The position numbers and the translations under genes are program-made. 64,000 nt of DNA from NCBI RefSeq assembly GCF_029633865.1, contig NC_079214.1, positions 19,966,119 through 20,030,118 of the forward strand. The letters run 5' to 3'. Shown one piece after another: positions 26,708 through 38,325 of the stretch. This DNA is from Lampris incognitus. Taxonomy: Eukaryota > Chordata > Actinopteri > Lampriformes > Lampridae. Each line of letters opens with the position of its first letter. Positions within the stretch are counted from its first letter, which is position 1. The notes under the pieces are model-generated. The model saw only the letters and a program-made list of their open reading frames with translations. It had not been told where the DNA came from and ran no database searches.

Positions 26708-26792
26708 TGTACTTCTAATACTACCACTACTTTCGGCTGCTCCCGTGAGGGGTCGCCACAGCAGATCATCTGTTTCCATCTCTTCCTGTGTC
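26708..26792 (-). mobile_element. 5'-truncated RTE LINE 3' end, minus strand
   Basis: This short segment has ctactttcggctgctcccg and gtcgccacagcagatcatct. It matches the terminal RTE sequence at about 38550-38626 in inverse orientation. Confidence 0.75.
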
Positions 26793-27471
26793 GACATAAT
26801 TCTTATGCTAGCAAAAAGTGAAAAGTGACTGTCACTCTTACACTCATGCCTCACTGATCTCATTTGTGCTTTCTTTTGGTTGGTCCATTTTGGGATGGCG
26901 GGGGGGGGGGCAAATGAGAAAGCCCTGTGGGAATAAAAATAATGACATATTCCCATAGACAGCAGGGGCAAGCAGGTGTTGGCCGTAGCACTGATTACCG
27001 ATTGCTGATTACCATTACCATTCACCATTACCTCTGTTCAATGGACATCCTAGCCCCACGCAAGTTATCTTCAACCAAATCCTTGTTACCTTTGTGATAT
27101 CAGCTGCAAAGCGGTAGCTGACCCCCCACTTGTTGAGGTATTTGTTAGCCAGTCATTGACTGGATGAAGAGAGACAGGAAAACACTTTGTTTTAAGTCAC
27201 CATTTCATTTGTCCCCTGAGTTCCACCATTTAAAGTTGTGAGACTTTAAAATATTTGCTTTGCTACTGCCGTCAGATCCCAGAAATGAGCAGATGGTGAT
27301 GGGTTGTTTTTTTTTGTTTTTTTTTTTGTGTTCTGTCATGCTTAGTAATACAGCACCGAAAGAATCTCTCCGAGTATTGAAGATCAAACAGAAACTCAAG
27401 CAACTCTTACATACAACCAGGTTGTTCGACACCCGCAGCCAGAACACATAAGACTTCTTACTGTGTGCATG
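26793..27471. other. Non-coding, no feature
   Basis: Poly-G and poly-T runs only; no exon or repeat family recognised. Confidence 0.35.
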
Positions 27472-27479
27472 TGCGCGCG

Positions 27480-27535
<56 letters not shown>
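27472..27535. repeat. (GC)n(AC)n microsatellite
   Basis: A GC alternating tract grades into an AC tract of about 23 units. Both have Z-DNA-forming potential. Confidence 0.97.
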
Positions 27536-27537
<2 letters not shown>

Positions 27538-27721
27538 TGAACAATACAAACATCTGACAGTCAAACCAAAAAATTACACATTATAATGTCTATTGAGAGC
27601 TCTAGCTCCTTCACTCTCTCTCACTCAAAAACTGTGTTTATTGGCCCAAATCATAGCTCTCCCTCACCTCATGCCAAAATAACAGCAGATTCTTGCGTCA
27701 ATTCAAGGATCTTGCAAAAAT

Positions 27722-27935
27722 GATGAATGAGTGAGTGAGCGAATGAGTGAGTGAATGAGAGACTGAGTGAATGAGTGAGTGATTTAGTGAGTGAGTGAGT
27801 GAATCAATGAGTGAATGTGCGTGCGAGTGAGTGAATGAGTGAGTGAGTGAATTAGGGAGTGAGTGAATGAACGTGTGAATGTGCGAGTGAGTGAGTGAGT
27901 GAGTGAGTGTGCGTGCAAGTGAGTGAGTGTGTAAT
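27722..27935. repeat. (GAGT/GAAT)n minisatellite
   Basis: Imperfect tetranucleotide GAGT with interspersed GAAT and GTGC units runs over about 210 bp. The Ser-Leu-Thr-His frames on the minus strand are artefacts of it. Confidence 0.93.
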
Positions 27936-29329
27936 TGAGCCAAAGTGACCGAGTGATGTAACTCCCAGAAACTTGGAGTGAGCCAGGAGCATAATCTGCT
28001 AAATGAATTGTGCAGGAAAGATAACATGTACAGCCAATAGCTTCCAAAACCTCATGCTGTTAGTGGAACAGGAAACCCTCACCCATGTGAATAGGTGACG
28101 AACTAAAATGCTAATATTAGTGGCACTGACAACACAATATCCAAAAAGCGATTATCTGAACATCCAATGAAAACCAGTGGTAAACTTGTGGACAAGACGA
28201 ATGGTTATTGAGTGAGAGTAAAGATCCGTAGTGCCCACAGCCCCTGAGGACATGAAACAACTCTGGATTAAAGGCACTGTGACCTGATCTCGTGGTGTCA
28301 TTGATTCTGCTGAGTGGAAGCCTCGACTGCATCTTGAGGAGTCGACTTCAAATGACTTTTAAAAAAAAACAGCCTCAGTTTCAGAATGCCATTCATTCAT
28401 TTTTCATGTTCTGTCATCAAGTGCAGATGAGGTCTTAAGGGCCACAAGATCATGGTGTTTGTCTGACTTTTGGATGACCTTTGAATGTTCATATGAAAAC
28501 AAGGTGGGAATCACAAAAACGGGTATTTTTAAACTGGTATTAATTGTTTTTTGCTGTTGTTTTTTCCTGATAGCTGTGCTATTCCACAGTGATGGGCTTA
28601 CTCCTTGGTCACAGCCACGGTTCATTGGATGTGTGTGTGGGGGGGGGGCATCTGTAGAGCTATAGAGTTTGCCTCCTCGCATTGTTAAATATTAACACAA
28701 TTGTCACGGTTGGTGATATATTAGGCCATGTTTAACTTTGTCAAGACCTGGAAATCTCGGCCAAACCCTGGACTGAAATGCACCAATCGAGATGAGATAA
28801 TTAAGATGAATCTCGTACAATGCAGCTTACAGCCTGCGAGGCTGCTGAAGTAAAAGGAGCTTATAAAGCGTCAGGGAAGGGCCTATTGGCATATTTCCAC
28901 GTTGCATTTAGATCTTCGTCGAATTTGCTACGCAATGCAGGTGAATGTGCAGCTTCTTTCCAAACGTGGTCATGTGATCTCCACACAGGTAACATCTCTG
29001 ACGTAAGCAGCTGCAGGTCTGCTGCCCAACAATGACGGAGGCAAAGTCCCAAACACACAGCAACAGCATCCAAATGGGCTTTTAGGGAGGGGGAGGAGGA
29101 GGAGGAGGAAGGGGAAGGGGGGCGGTTGTCTGGCAGCCCTTTTGTTCATTAACACATTTTTCAAATTGATTGAAAACAGACTTATATAGAGATGCAACGG
29201 GGCAGCGTACATGTTACCTGCTCGACATCACCGCCTCGTCACACCGGGCAACACGTCAATTGCAGCAAGGTTACCTGGTTTGTTTTCAGAGAAAACATTC
29301 AGGCAAATACCCCCCCCCCCCCCACTGAC
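27936..29329. other. frmd5 intron 1 side, non-coding
   Basis: This lies downstream of frmd5 exon 1 on its strand. A (GGA)n-like patch is at 29092-29120 and a C-run at 29311-29323, just inside the intron. No second exon was found. Confidence 0.4.
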
Positions 29330-29431
29330 CTGAATGGTGCAGGTGTACTCCGAGTCGTCCAGCAGTCTCACAGTGCAGTTGCATTCCCTGTCTAGACTCC
29401 TGATGCTGCCACTCATCAATCGGCTCAGCAT
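29330..29431 (-). CDS. frmd5: FERM domain-containing protein 5, coding exon 1
   Basis: On the minus strand, ATG at 29431-29429 opens 34 codons that begin [13 protein letters not shown] and end [13 protein letters not shown] consensus donor CAG|GTCAGT follows (GT at 29329-29328), in phase 0. From memory this matches the vertebrate FRMD5 N-terminus almost residue for residue; it is the first strand of the FERM F1 lobe. FRMD5 is a membrane-linked cytoskeletal adaptor at cell contacts. The rest of the gene should lie left of this exon, but no further FERM exon was found in the window. That fits the very long first intron known for the gene. Which fish paralogue (a or b) cannot be told. Confidence 0.85.
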
Positions 29432-29840
29432 CTTCTCGTTCGACTGCGCCAGCTGAGAGGACGGCTCACCACACATACAAGTTGTAAACGGTCACGTCAA
29501 CGACGCCCTTGTCCTCTGGTCCAACACCTGGATAGCAGCGATGACGGCCAGGAGCGACGGTGCTGGTGCATCGTTTTGCCAGGAGCTGTGCAAAGCACGC
29601 GCATCACACACACACACCGCGCTCGCCGTGTGAAACAGTGCGGCGCGCTCCTCCAGCCTGCCAAGAATGGGAGTAGTGCCGCTGCTCCGGTCCGACTGTT
29701 GTCACGCTCATACCTTCACCCCCCTGCATTTCTGCTGGGCGGAGCGGGCGCTGAATAGCGTGTCTGTCAGCCAACGGGAAACACCGTCTGAGAGACTCCT
29801 GTCGTCTCATCACGCCATCGCCCACAGGTTGGTGTGTCTC
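29432..29840 (-). promoter_or_regulatory. frmd5: frmd5 5'UTR and CpG-rich promoter region
   Basis: This GC- and CpG-rich stretch lies immediately upstream of the frmd5 start codon on the minus strand. It fits a CpG-type promoter and 5'UTR. No TATA box or exact start site can be fixed. Confidence 0.5.
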
Positions 29841-30512
29841 CCACACGGCTGGACCAAGTGTGTGGATTCACGACGATCTATAAAGACATGAAGCGCACCT
29901 TTGTTTTGTCTTTTTTTGTTTTTTTTTCCCACTTCATCGGATTCATTTCGTCATACACTAAAAAAAATTGATGCATCAGACAAAGGGAATTCCTAAGTCA
30001 CTACATGGTGTCTTTGCCCGTTGTGGTATCTTTAACATATTGCTTTCATTCCTGTTTCTCTTCCATCATTCGTTACAAATGGATTACCACAGGCAATGAC
30101 ATCTGACCGGGTCAGAATTTTTAAGTCCCGGTGAGAGTTTAGTCCAACTTTTACTTAACGCTAAGAATCCCTCTTTCCTTATATGATACCCCTATCTGCT
30201 GGTGCTGTCTGAGAAGCGCACGAATTACACCTTGTTTTAGGTTGTCTCCCTTGTACACTTATACCGCAAGTTTTAGAGACGAGATCGTCTTCAAAATATA
30301 TAAAAAGGATGCGGTACGCTGCTGCTACGAGCTAGATTCTCTCAAATCTCCCTAACGTCAACGGAAACGGTGCATACAGGCAATAGTTTTGTAATACAAA
30401 AAAAAAAACGATGGCGGGAAGGCAAAATATTGGACGTCGTTCATCGTGTGTCCTCGCTGCCCACATGCAGGCACACCAAAAGGAGCGCATCTGCCGTGAC
30501 ATTGTACCACAA

Positions 30513-30584
30513 TGCCGTGACTCGGATTCGAACCGAGGTTGCTGCGGCCACAACGCAGAGTACTAACCACTATACGATCACGGC
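30513..30584 (-). tRNA. tRNA-His (anticodon GTG)
   Basis: The minus strand folds as a full cloverleaf of 72 nt. The acceptor arm is GCCGTGA paired with TCACGGC plus discriminator A. The A box contains TAGTGGTTAGTAC. The anticodon arm is CTGCG-TTGTGGC-CGCAG with GTG at 30551-30549, and the B box is GGTTCGAATCC. It matches the vertebrate tRNA-His sequence I remember. The G at -1 of tRNA-His is added after transcription, so its absence is expected. A TTTT terminator lies about 32 nt downstream on the minus strand (30481-30478). Unlike the SINE heads it has no retroposon body. Confidence 0.96.
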
Positions 30585-31780
30585 GAGCTACGATGGGCTC
30601 CGGCAGCACCCCGCTTCCGATGAGGGCTATATTCACCGACAGGCCGCGCGGGTTGCATGATAATCACGTTAATTTTTTAAATTTACCTTCACGAGCGACC
30701 AATCGAATCGATTCACAAATGATTGGCGCAGTGGCGTCGCGCTCTGGCCACAGGAGCCTCTTAGGCACCGATGTGCACGACACAAAACTGACTCAATAGC
30801 CTTGAGGGTGGCTACTAATACTGGAATAGTTGGTGAAGCTAAATAAATGCAGACAAATTTAGCTGAAAAACTCAACAGCTATCTGCGGACTGCAGGACAG
30901 GGGCGTAACGTACAAAACACGCCCCCAAGTACATCACACGCCCACATCAGTGCAAGAAATGCTTACTCGCAAGTTAAAGAAAAGACCCCAGTACAAGAGC
31001 CCCCCCCTCCCTCCCCGCGCGCGCGCACGAGCTGAAGTTAAGGTTGGGAGGTTCGGGCAAATATTGGGAGTCCTGCTACACGTTATCCCCCCACATGTCT
31101 CGCAGTCCCGCAGACAAGACAATTTCGAAAAACTCGCCGCATACCAGGTTTACTTTACAGGTGTTAGGGCGAGAAAACAAAACATCGCTCACACTCCCAG
31201 CATGAAGGAATGCCGTTGCCCCATTGGCCTATTCGTTTCACATTTGCAACAAAGTCTTTAAATTGTCCGCCCATATTCCCGTGGTCCCACTGCCAACAAA
31301 ATGACAAAATGGATTTTTTTTTATTTCGGGGACAGAAGAGACGGCATTCCGTTGTCTTCGTCCCAAGACAAAATCGTTCACGCGTGTTTTTGAGAAAGAA
31401 AAATAAGGTTTTAAGTCTTTGGTATCGGTTCGTGTTTGTGTTCAATATTCCTCTGCTTATGTCACATCCCTAAATATTCTGTCGATATGCAACCTGTCAG
31501 TGGTGTGGGGCTTCCCATCAGGACCAGAGGTTTTGAAAATAATTTGGAAAAATAGCACTAATACGAACATCATTACAGATGCATTTACAGAAAGCAGAAA
31601 GATGTTTTATGTCACCGTACATGAGAGGCGAGAGTTGTGCAGTAAACGCATAACTTGCTCAGGGGAAGGGGATCAGAAATGTTACACCAGTTACGGTTTT
31701 GTTTTGTTTCTTATATTTCTGCACGAGTTGAGCGGATGGGTAGCGACATCAAGCGGATAGTCGGAAAACTGGAGGCGAAA
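30585..31780. other. Intergenic between tRNA-His and photolyase
   Basis: It includes a (GC)n-like patch at about 31014-31025 and scattered short frames without exon support. Confidence 0.4.
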
Positions 31781-31935
31781 GCGCAGCTTTGACGTCATCG
31801 GTGGTTCTTTCGTCTGATTGGCTGATCCATGTTGCACATGTCGTAGTTTTGTAAACCTCGTCAGCGGGTTACACAACGTCGTTTTCTAACAAGCAGCGTG
31901 TCTTGACTCAACAATTTGGCGAACGAATGTGCATG
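31781..31935 (+). promoter_or_regulatory. cry5: Photolyase promoter and non-coding first exon
   Basis: A palindromic CRE TGACGTCA is at 31790-31797 and an inverted CCAAT box (ATTGG) at 31817-31821. A candidate first-exon donor CATG|GTAAGC ends the exon at 31935. Joining to the acceptor at 32258 (ttcacag|gc) places the coding ATG two bases into exon 2. A short upstream ATG in this exon (31926) would read out of frame with the main start. The transcription start is inferred to lie between the CCAAT box and 31926. Confidence 0.55.
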
Positions 31936-32034
31936 GTAAGCTCCTGTTGCAGAATTTCTGCTTCTTTTTTTTAATGCTCGTTGTAATTATGTTTTGGACG
32001 TGTCTGAATGTTCTCATTCATCCAGGTCATGGTT

Positions 32035-32115
32035 ATCCAAGAGAAATTGAATCAAGTGCAACTGGACTTGATTCAATACCAAGTCCAGTTGCACTTGATT
32101 CAATTTCTCTTGGAT
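32035..32115. repeat. Perfect 36-bp inverted repeat in photolyase 5' intron
   Basis: Positions 32035-32070 and 32080-32115 are exact reverse complements separated by a 9-base loop. The pair lies between the candidate 5'UTR donor at 31936 and the acceptor at 32258, so the pre-mRNA would carry a very stable hairpin. It resembles foldback or hairpin repeats of fish. Confidence 0.97.
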
Positions 32116-32235
32116 ATGTTTTGGACCGCAAGATTTGTCTCGCGATTGTGTATTAGGTTCACTCCTCTCTAAACGTGCCTGGCTCAATGGCACTCTGAAG
32201 TAAACGCCAATTTGCTCCTCTTGTTTGTTATCTCG

Positions 32236-32241
32236 CACGTG
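32236..32241. promoter_or_regulatory. E-box CACGTG upstream of photolyase start codon
   Basis: A canonical CACGTG lies 20 bases before the start codon, just inside the intron. CLOCK/BMAL E-boxes and D-boxes are known to drive light and clock induction of fish 6-4 photolyase. Function of this copy is inference. Confidence 0.4.
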
Positions 32242-32260
32242 TGTGATATAGTTCACAGGC

Positions 32261-35200
32261 ATGGCCCACACAAGTATCCACTGGTTCCGTAAGGGACTCC
32301 GACTGCATGACAACCCGGCTCTGATGGCTGCTTTAAAGGATTGTACAGAGATTTACCCCGTGTTCGTCTTGGACCCACACTTCCGTAATAACTATAAGTT
32401 TGGGATCAACCGCTGGCGATTCCTCATCGGAGCCCTCAGAGATCTGGATTGCAGCCTTAGGAAACTGAACTCAAGGTAGGACGAGGCAGACATCGTCAGT
32501 GAGTAATGCATTAAGCATACACATTATCCACGACCCCAGACAATGTGGAAATATTTCAAGTGATTTCACTTAAACCCCTTAAAGACCTTGACAAAAGCCT
32601 CATCAGAGGTAATGAAGTAGTCAAGCAGGGAGGACAGATGTTTTGCTGTTTCCAATGACACATCACAGCAGACATACTTCATGCCTAAACTAGGGTTATC
32701 AAACCAGGATCAACCCCCCCACTCTTGTCCTTTACCTCATCCCACCCTTACCAAAATGCCTTTGTGTTTGTTTTTGTGGCTGTGCTCTTCTGAAGTCTGT
32801 TTGCTGCTTGTTTTAAGAAAAGATCAACAGATATAAAGTTACTTTTGTTGTTGTTGTGTTTTTTTTTTTAATGAATAGAAAATTGTAAGCCCATTGTATT
32901 TTCCCCTTTCAGGTTGTATGTTGTTAGGGGGAAGCCAGAGGACGTCTTCCCCGAGCTGTTCCGCAAGTGGAACGTGACAAAGTTGACCTATGAGTATGAC
33001 ACGGAACCCTACAGTCTTAGCCGGGACGAAAGGGTGACGGTGCTTGCCAAAGAGCATGGAGTTGAAGTCATCTATAGAATCTCCCACACTCTTTATGACT
33101 TGGACAGGTCAGTATAACTCATGCTCAACCTCACCTAATGCAACCTTGGAGCTCTCACTCTTTTTATTCAGGCAGGCCAGAATAGTGTTGTCCTTTGTGC
33201 TGAAAACCTCTTAACATCTCTGTTTTGTTTTGTTTTTTAGAATAATTGAAGAAAATAATGGGAAGGCTCCTCTGGTTTACAACCGTCTGCAGACATTAGT
33301 GAAGACCCTCGGTCCTCCCAAAAGACCAATTCCTGCTCCGACCACAGAAGACATGAAAGGTAATAGCGTCATGACTGGAAAAAGGCAATATTTTCCCCGA
33401 TTATTCTCTGCCAGTTAATGATATTAAGTAAAAACTTGAAATCTTCCAGTGCCTTCCAAATAATACCGATTAAGTGTTTTACGATTTTAAAGAAATGGGC
33501 AAACAATTCTGATAGTTGTGGGTACCAAAAGCAGTAAAGGGAAAATAAGAAAGCAGCAAAAATTATAAATAAGATAGCAAGATTATTGAATTATCTTTTA
33601 ACACTGGTTATTGTATTCTGCAGCATTCTATTTTTTAGCTATATTGTATTGTTTTTGACAATATCAAATATATTTCATCACAGGTGTGAAAACGCCTTAT
33701 TCAGAGAGGCATGAGAATGTGTACGGTGTCCCCACACTGGAGGAGATGGGGCAGGATGAAGCATCTCTTACAGAGGAGGTGTTCCCTGGGGGGGAACAGG
33801 AGGCGCTTAGGAGACTGGATGAACATATGAAGCAAACGGTAGTTTTCCTTCTCATGAATGTGGCAAAAGGCCCACCAGAACAGCATCTAAGTCATACTAC
33901 ACTTCAGGAAAGCAGAAATACCACATATAGCACCGCGAAAGCATATCAGCCCATCCCGTCTGTTCACCTGCATGGAAAAGGGTTTCTACAGCACCATTTC
34001 CAGAGACATAGCTGGGATTTTTGCAAGGCTATAAAAAAAACCATGGCCAATGTTTATTTATATAGTTGTCTATATAGACTGCATTCACTGGACAATTTGC
34101 TCTGATTGGACCTGCAAAGCAGATTAGCACAATAAGATGTTATTAGTAGGACCTAGCGTTACTGTAACGGCAAAAAGGTGCTTGAGGTATGAATTAATTT
34201 TTTTCCCAAATCAATCACATTTTAACACCGTTGCATATCTGCTTCTGTTATCCAGAAATGGGTATGTAGCTTTGAGAAGCCACAGACATCTCCAAACTCT
34301 CTGAACCCCAGCACCACCGTTCTCAGCCCCTACATCCGCTTTGGCTGCTTGTCTGCACGTACATTCTGGTGGCGACTGACAGAGGTCTACCAAGGGGTGA
34401 GTGTTTAAGTGTGCCCTTACATTCAGTCCATGATTTTACATCATAAAGCAAATGTTGCATGCAGCATGCTTTTAGGGGAATAGGACTGTGCAAGGAATCA
34501 CGCGCAAGCGTTATATTGCATTTTTTAGTTTTCACTTCAAGTGAAAAGATGCTGTAAGAGTGATAAAATCATTTTGATCCTGAAATTATCGGTCTCGGTA
34601 ATTGTCATGACAGGATCCAGCAAAATAACCTCAGTTGTCATTATAACTACAACTGCACACTCGCAACTGTGAAAAGGATTGAATGAAGATGTTCTATGTG
34701 TTTATAAATGTGTTATTTGCAGAAGAAGCACTCAGATCCACCAGTTTCCTTGCATGGCCAGTTACTGTGGAGAGAGTTCTTCTACACTGCCAGTGTGGGT
34801 GTCCCCAACTTTGCCAAGATGGAGGGTAACCCTGTTTGTACACAGGTGGACTGGGACACTAACGCAGAACATCTGGCTGCATGGAGAGAGGTATTACGAG
34901 ATTGACATGAAGGAATAATTGTAAGGGGAAATTTTGAGACAAACCAGTGCCATTGGAATAAGAAATTTTACAGCTATGGTATCCTTATGAATCTCCAATA
35001 CCAAGTATAACTCAAATCATCATTTCCATTAAGGCTCGAACTGGTTTCCCCTTCATTGATGCCATCATGACTCAGTTGAAGCAAGAGGGCTGGATCCACC
35101 ACCTGGCTAGACATGCTGTTGCCTGCTTTCTCACCAGGGGAGACCTGTGGATCAGTTGGGAAGAGGGACAGAAGGTTAAAGTTCAAGCTTTTCTGATTGT

Positions 35201-35975
35201 GATATCCTCACTAGAATGCAAATCTGTCACAAAATGGCTTGTGCCGGCAATTTCAATCAGATAATATTGCTGCTCCTATAGGTGTTTGAGGAGCTATTAC
35301 TGGATGGCGACTGGGCTCTGAATGCTGGGAACTGGCTGTGGCTCTCAGCCAGTGCCTTCTTCCACCAGTACTTCAGGGTCTACTCCCCTATCGCCTTTGG
35401 GAAAAAGACGGACAAAAATGGCGATTATATCAGGTAAGATTATGAACCTTTTCTTTAAGCTTGCATAATAATTAACAATACATTGATGACTTGAACATGT
35501 TTGTGCTTCAACTTCAGGAGCTGTCTGAAACAGAGACTAGTGCCAAACTGTGAATTCAGGACCTGTGGAAATTAAACTAATCTCCATACATTTGCTTTAG
35601 GAAGTACCTCCCTCAGCTAAAGAAGTTTCCAGCTCAGTACATTTACGAGCCTTGGAAGGCTCCCCGAAGCATCCAGCAGGCAGCAGGATGCATTGTGGGT
35701 AAAGACTACCCATCTCCCATTGTAGAGCATGAGGTGGTCAGCAAAAAGAACATGCAGAGGATGAAGGTTGCTTATGCCAAGAGATCCCAAAGCTCCACTG
35801 AATCGCCCACTAAAAAGAAAGGTAGGTCTAATGTGAGATTCACATCCATTGTTTTGCTTTGTTTGTAAAAAAAAAATAAAAGGTATGCATTTGTTTTACC
35901 CAAGCTGAAAAGCACAAGACTCCATCAGTCATGGATATGTTAACGAAGAAGAAGAAGAAGAAGCTCTCTGAGTAG
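32261..35975 (+). CDS. cry5: (6-4) photolyase, complete ten-exon gene
   Basis: Coding exons are 32261-32475, 32913-33107, 33241-33359, 33684-33838, 34256-34396, 34723-34890, 35034-35174, 35282-35433, 35601-35821 and 35905-35975. All introns are GT-AG, phases agree, and the sum is 1578 nt: 525 codons plus TAG, the usual length. The enzyme uses FAD and light to repair (6-4) photoproducts in the nucleus. The N-terminal alpha/beta domain starts with [16 protein letters not shown]. The FAD/catalytic helical domain includes WIHHLARH with His354 and His358 (the catalytic pair in Xenopus numbering), and [11 protein letters not shown] at 388-398. A short lysine-rich tail, rather than the long tail of clock cryptochromes, favours photolyase over CRY1/2. 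The ATG at 32261 is the first in frame. The tail has a run of AAG codons at 35946-35963. Confidence 0.95.
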
Positions 35976-36674
35976 ATGGTCAAATCACAGGGGACCATGA
36001 ACATGGAGACTACGATAGCATCTTTGCTGGACTTTTTATTGTTTAGTTAAGCTGTAATGGGAAATTATGTGCTTTAACAAGCTGATTGTATTTTAAATGC
36101 TGTTATCCACTGATTTTTTTTTTTACTTTTGTATTGTATTTCTACTCAAATATTGCATTTTAGTAATATTATAGTATATAGAGTTGGTGGAAGTTTTTGA
36201 ATAACAGAGTTTGATAATGATTAAAATGATTGTCATCTTACAATATTGGTTTGATGTTTGTATTGTATTGACCCGTGTGAAGGATCTTGTGTCAATTGCC
36301 ATCAAAAAGGTCTCAGACTCATGCATGGTGAATACACTGGTGACTGTTATGTTTTATATTGTATAAATGATTCACTGTTAAGTAGCCAATTTAAATTAAA
36401 TATGTAAGAATGCAGTTTTAAGACTTTTTCTTTTCTATTCAAACGATGCTGTTGTGATGAATGGACGGGGATGTTTTCAAGGTATTGAGGGGAGGGGGTA
36501 GGAGCTCTGAGGCGTGCAGGCAGGACACCTGTCGAGACGATTTGGACATTCAGAATCGAACAGTCCGTTATGCATAATGTTTAAGCATCAAAACGGAATT
36601 ACATTAATTACATTCTAGTTGTCTGTATTTTAATTGTGAAGGAGTGGTGGCACATGTTATGTCATTTTATCAGC
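35976..36674 (+). other. Photolyase 3'UTR and flank
   Basis: AT-rich sequence follows the stop codon. ATTAAA at about 36395-36400 is a plausible polyadenylation signal; nothing else is recognised before the RTE insertion. Confidence 0.4.
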
Positions 36675-36926
36675 AGTATAGTATGGAAAGGGAGTGTAAA
36701 GCGAAGAGAGAGGTGACAAAGGAAAAGGCGTATAATGAGTTGTATGAGAGGTTAGACACTAAGGAAGGAGAAAAGGACTTGTACCGGTTGGCTAGACAGA
36801 GGGACCGAGCTGGGAAGGATGTGCAGCAGGTTAGGACGATCAAGGACAGAGATGGAAATGTACTGACAAGCGAGGAGAGTGTGCTGAGAAGGTGGAAGGA
36901 ATACTTTGAGGGGCTGATGAATGAAG

Positions 36927-36931
<5 letters not shown>

Positions 36932-36989
<58 letters not shown>
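36932..36989. repeat. (GA)n microsatellite inside the RTE element
   Basis: About 28 GA units interrupt the LINE reading frame between the linker and the RT core. Confidence 0.97.
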
Positions 36990-36993
<4 letters not shown>

Positions 36994-38189
36994 TGGATGA
37001 TGTGGGGATAGTGAATCAGGAAGTTCAGCGGATTAGCAAGGAGGAAGTGAGGGCAGCTATGAAGAGGATGAAGAGTGGAAAGGCAGTTGGTCCTGATGAC
37101 ATACCTGTGGAGGCATGGAGATGTTTAGGAGAGATGGCAGTGGAGTTTTTAACTAGATTGTTTAACACAATCTTGGTAAGTGAGAGGATGCCTGAGGAGT
37201 GGAGAAGAAGCATACTGGTACCGATTTTCAAGAATAAGGGCCATGTGCAGAGCTGTAGCAACTACAGAGGTATAAAGTTGATCAGCCACAGCATGAAGAT
37301 ATGGGAAAGAGTAATAGAAGCTAGGTTAAGAGGAGAGGTGATGACTAGTGAGCACCAGTATGGTTTCATGCCACGAAAGAGCACCACAGATGCGATGTTT
37401 GCTTTGAGAATGTTTATTGGGAAGTATAGAGAAGGCCAGAAGTAGTTGCATTGTGTCTTTGTGGATTTAGAGAAAGCATATGATGGTGCACAGAGAGGGT
37501 GTGGTATTGTATGAGGAAGTCGAGAGTTGCAGAGAAGTATGTAGGAGTAGTGCAGGATATGTATGAGGGAAGTGTGACAGTGGTGAGGTGTGCGATTGGA
37601 ATGACAGATGGGTTCAAGGTGGAGGTGGGATTACATCAAGGATCTGCTCTGAGCTCTTTCTTGTTTGCAGTGGTGATGGACAGGTTGACGGACGAGATCA
37701 GGCAGGAGTCTCCATGGATGATGATGTTCATGGATGACATTGTGATCTGTAGCGAGAGTAGGGTGCAGGTTGAGGAGAGCCTGGAGAGGTGGAGGTATGC
37801 ACTGGAGAGAAGAGGGATGAAAGTCAGTAGGAGCAAGACGGAATACATATGCGTGAATAAGAGGGAGGACAGTGGAACAGTGAGGATGCAAGGAGTGGAG
37901 GTGACAAAGGCATATGAAATACTTGGGGTCAACTGTACAAAGTAACAGGGAGTGCAGAAGAGAGGTGAAGAAGAGAGTGCAGGCAGGGTGGAGTGGGTGG
38001 AGAAGTGTGTCAGGAGTGATTTAAAATAGAAGGGTACCAGCAAGAGTGAAAGGGAAGGTTTACAAAATGGTTGTGAGACCAGCTATGTTATATGGTTTGG
38101 AGACAGTGGCACTGACAGAAAGACATGAGGCGGAGCTGGAGGTGGCAGAGTTGAAGATGCTAAGATTTTCATTGGGATTGACATGATTG

Positions 38190-38325
38190 CCTAGTGGCCT
38201 GTCCAGGGTGTCTCCCTGCCTGCTGCCCAATGACTGCTGGAATAGGCTCCAGTATCCCCGCGACCCTGAGAGCAGGATAAGTAGTTCAGATAATGGATGG
38301 ATGGATGGATGACGAAGAAGGACAG
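38190..38325 (+). mobile_element. SINE 3' fragment inserted in the RTE element
   Basis: It contains ggcctgtccagggtgtctcc and tgcccaatgactgctggaat and ends in GGATGGATGGATG. This is the plus-strand version of the 3' part of the SINE at 6661-7119. It breaks the LINE frame just before its C-terminal domain, so it inserted later. Confidence 0.8.

Noticed and set aside
27698-28047. Ser-Leu-Thr-His repeat frames on the minus strand
   Set aside because: Artefact of the (GAGT)n minisatellite; no domain and no splice context.
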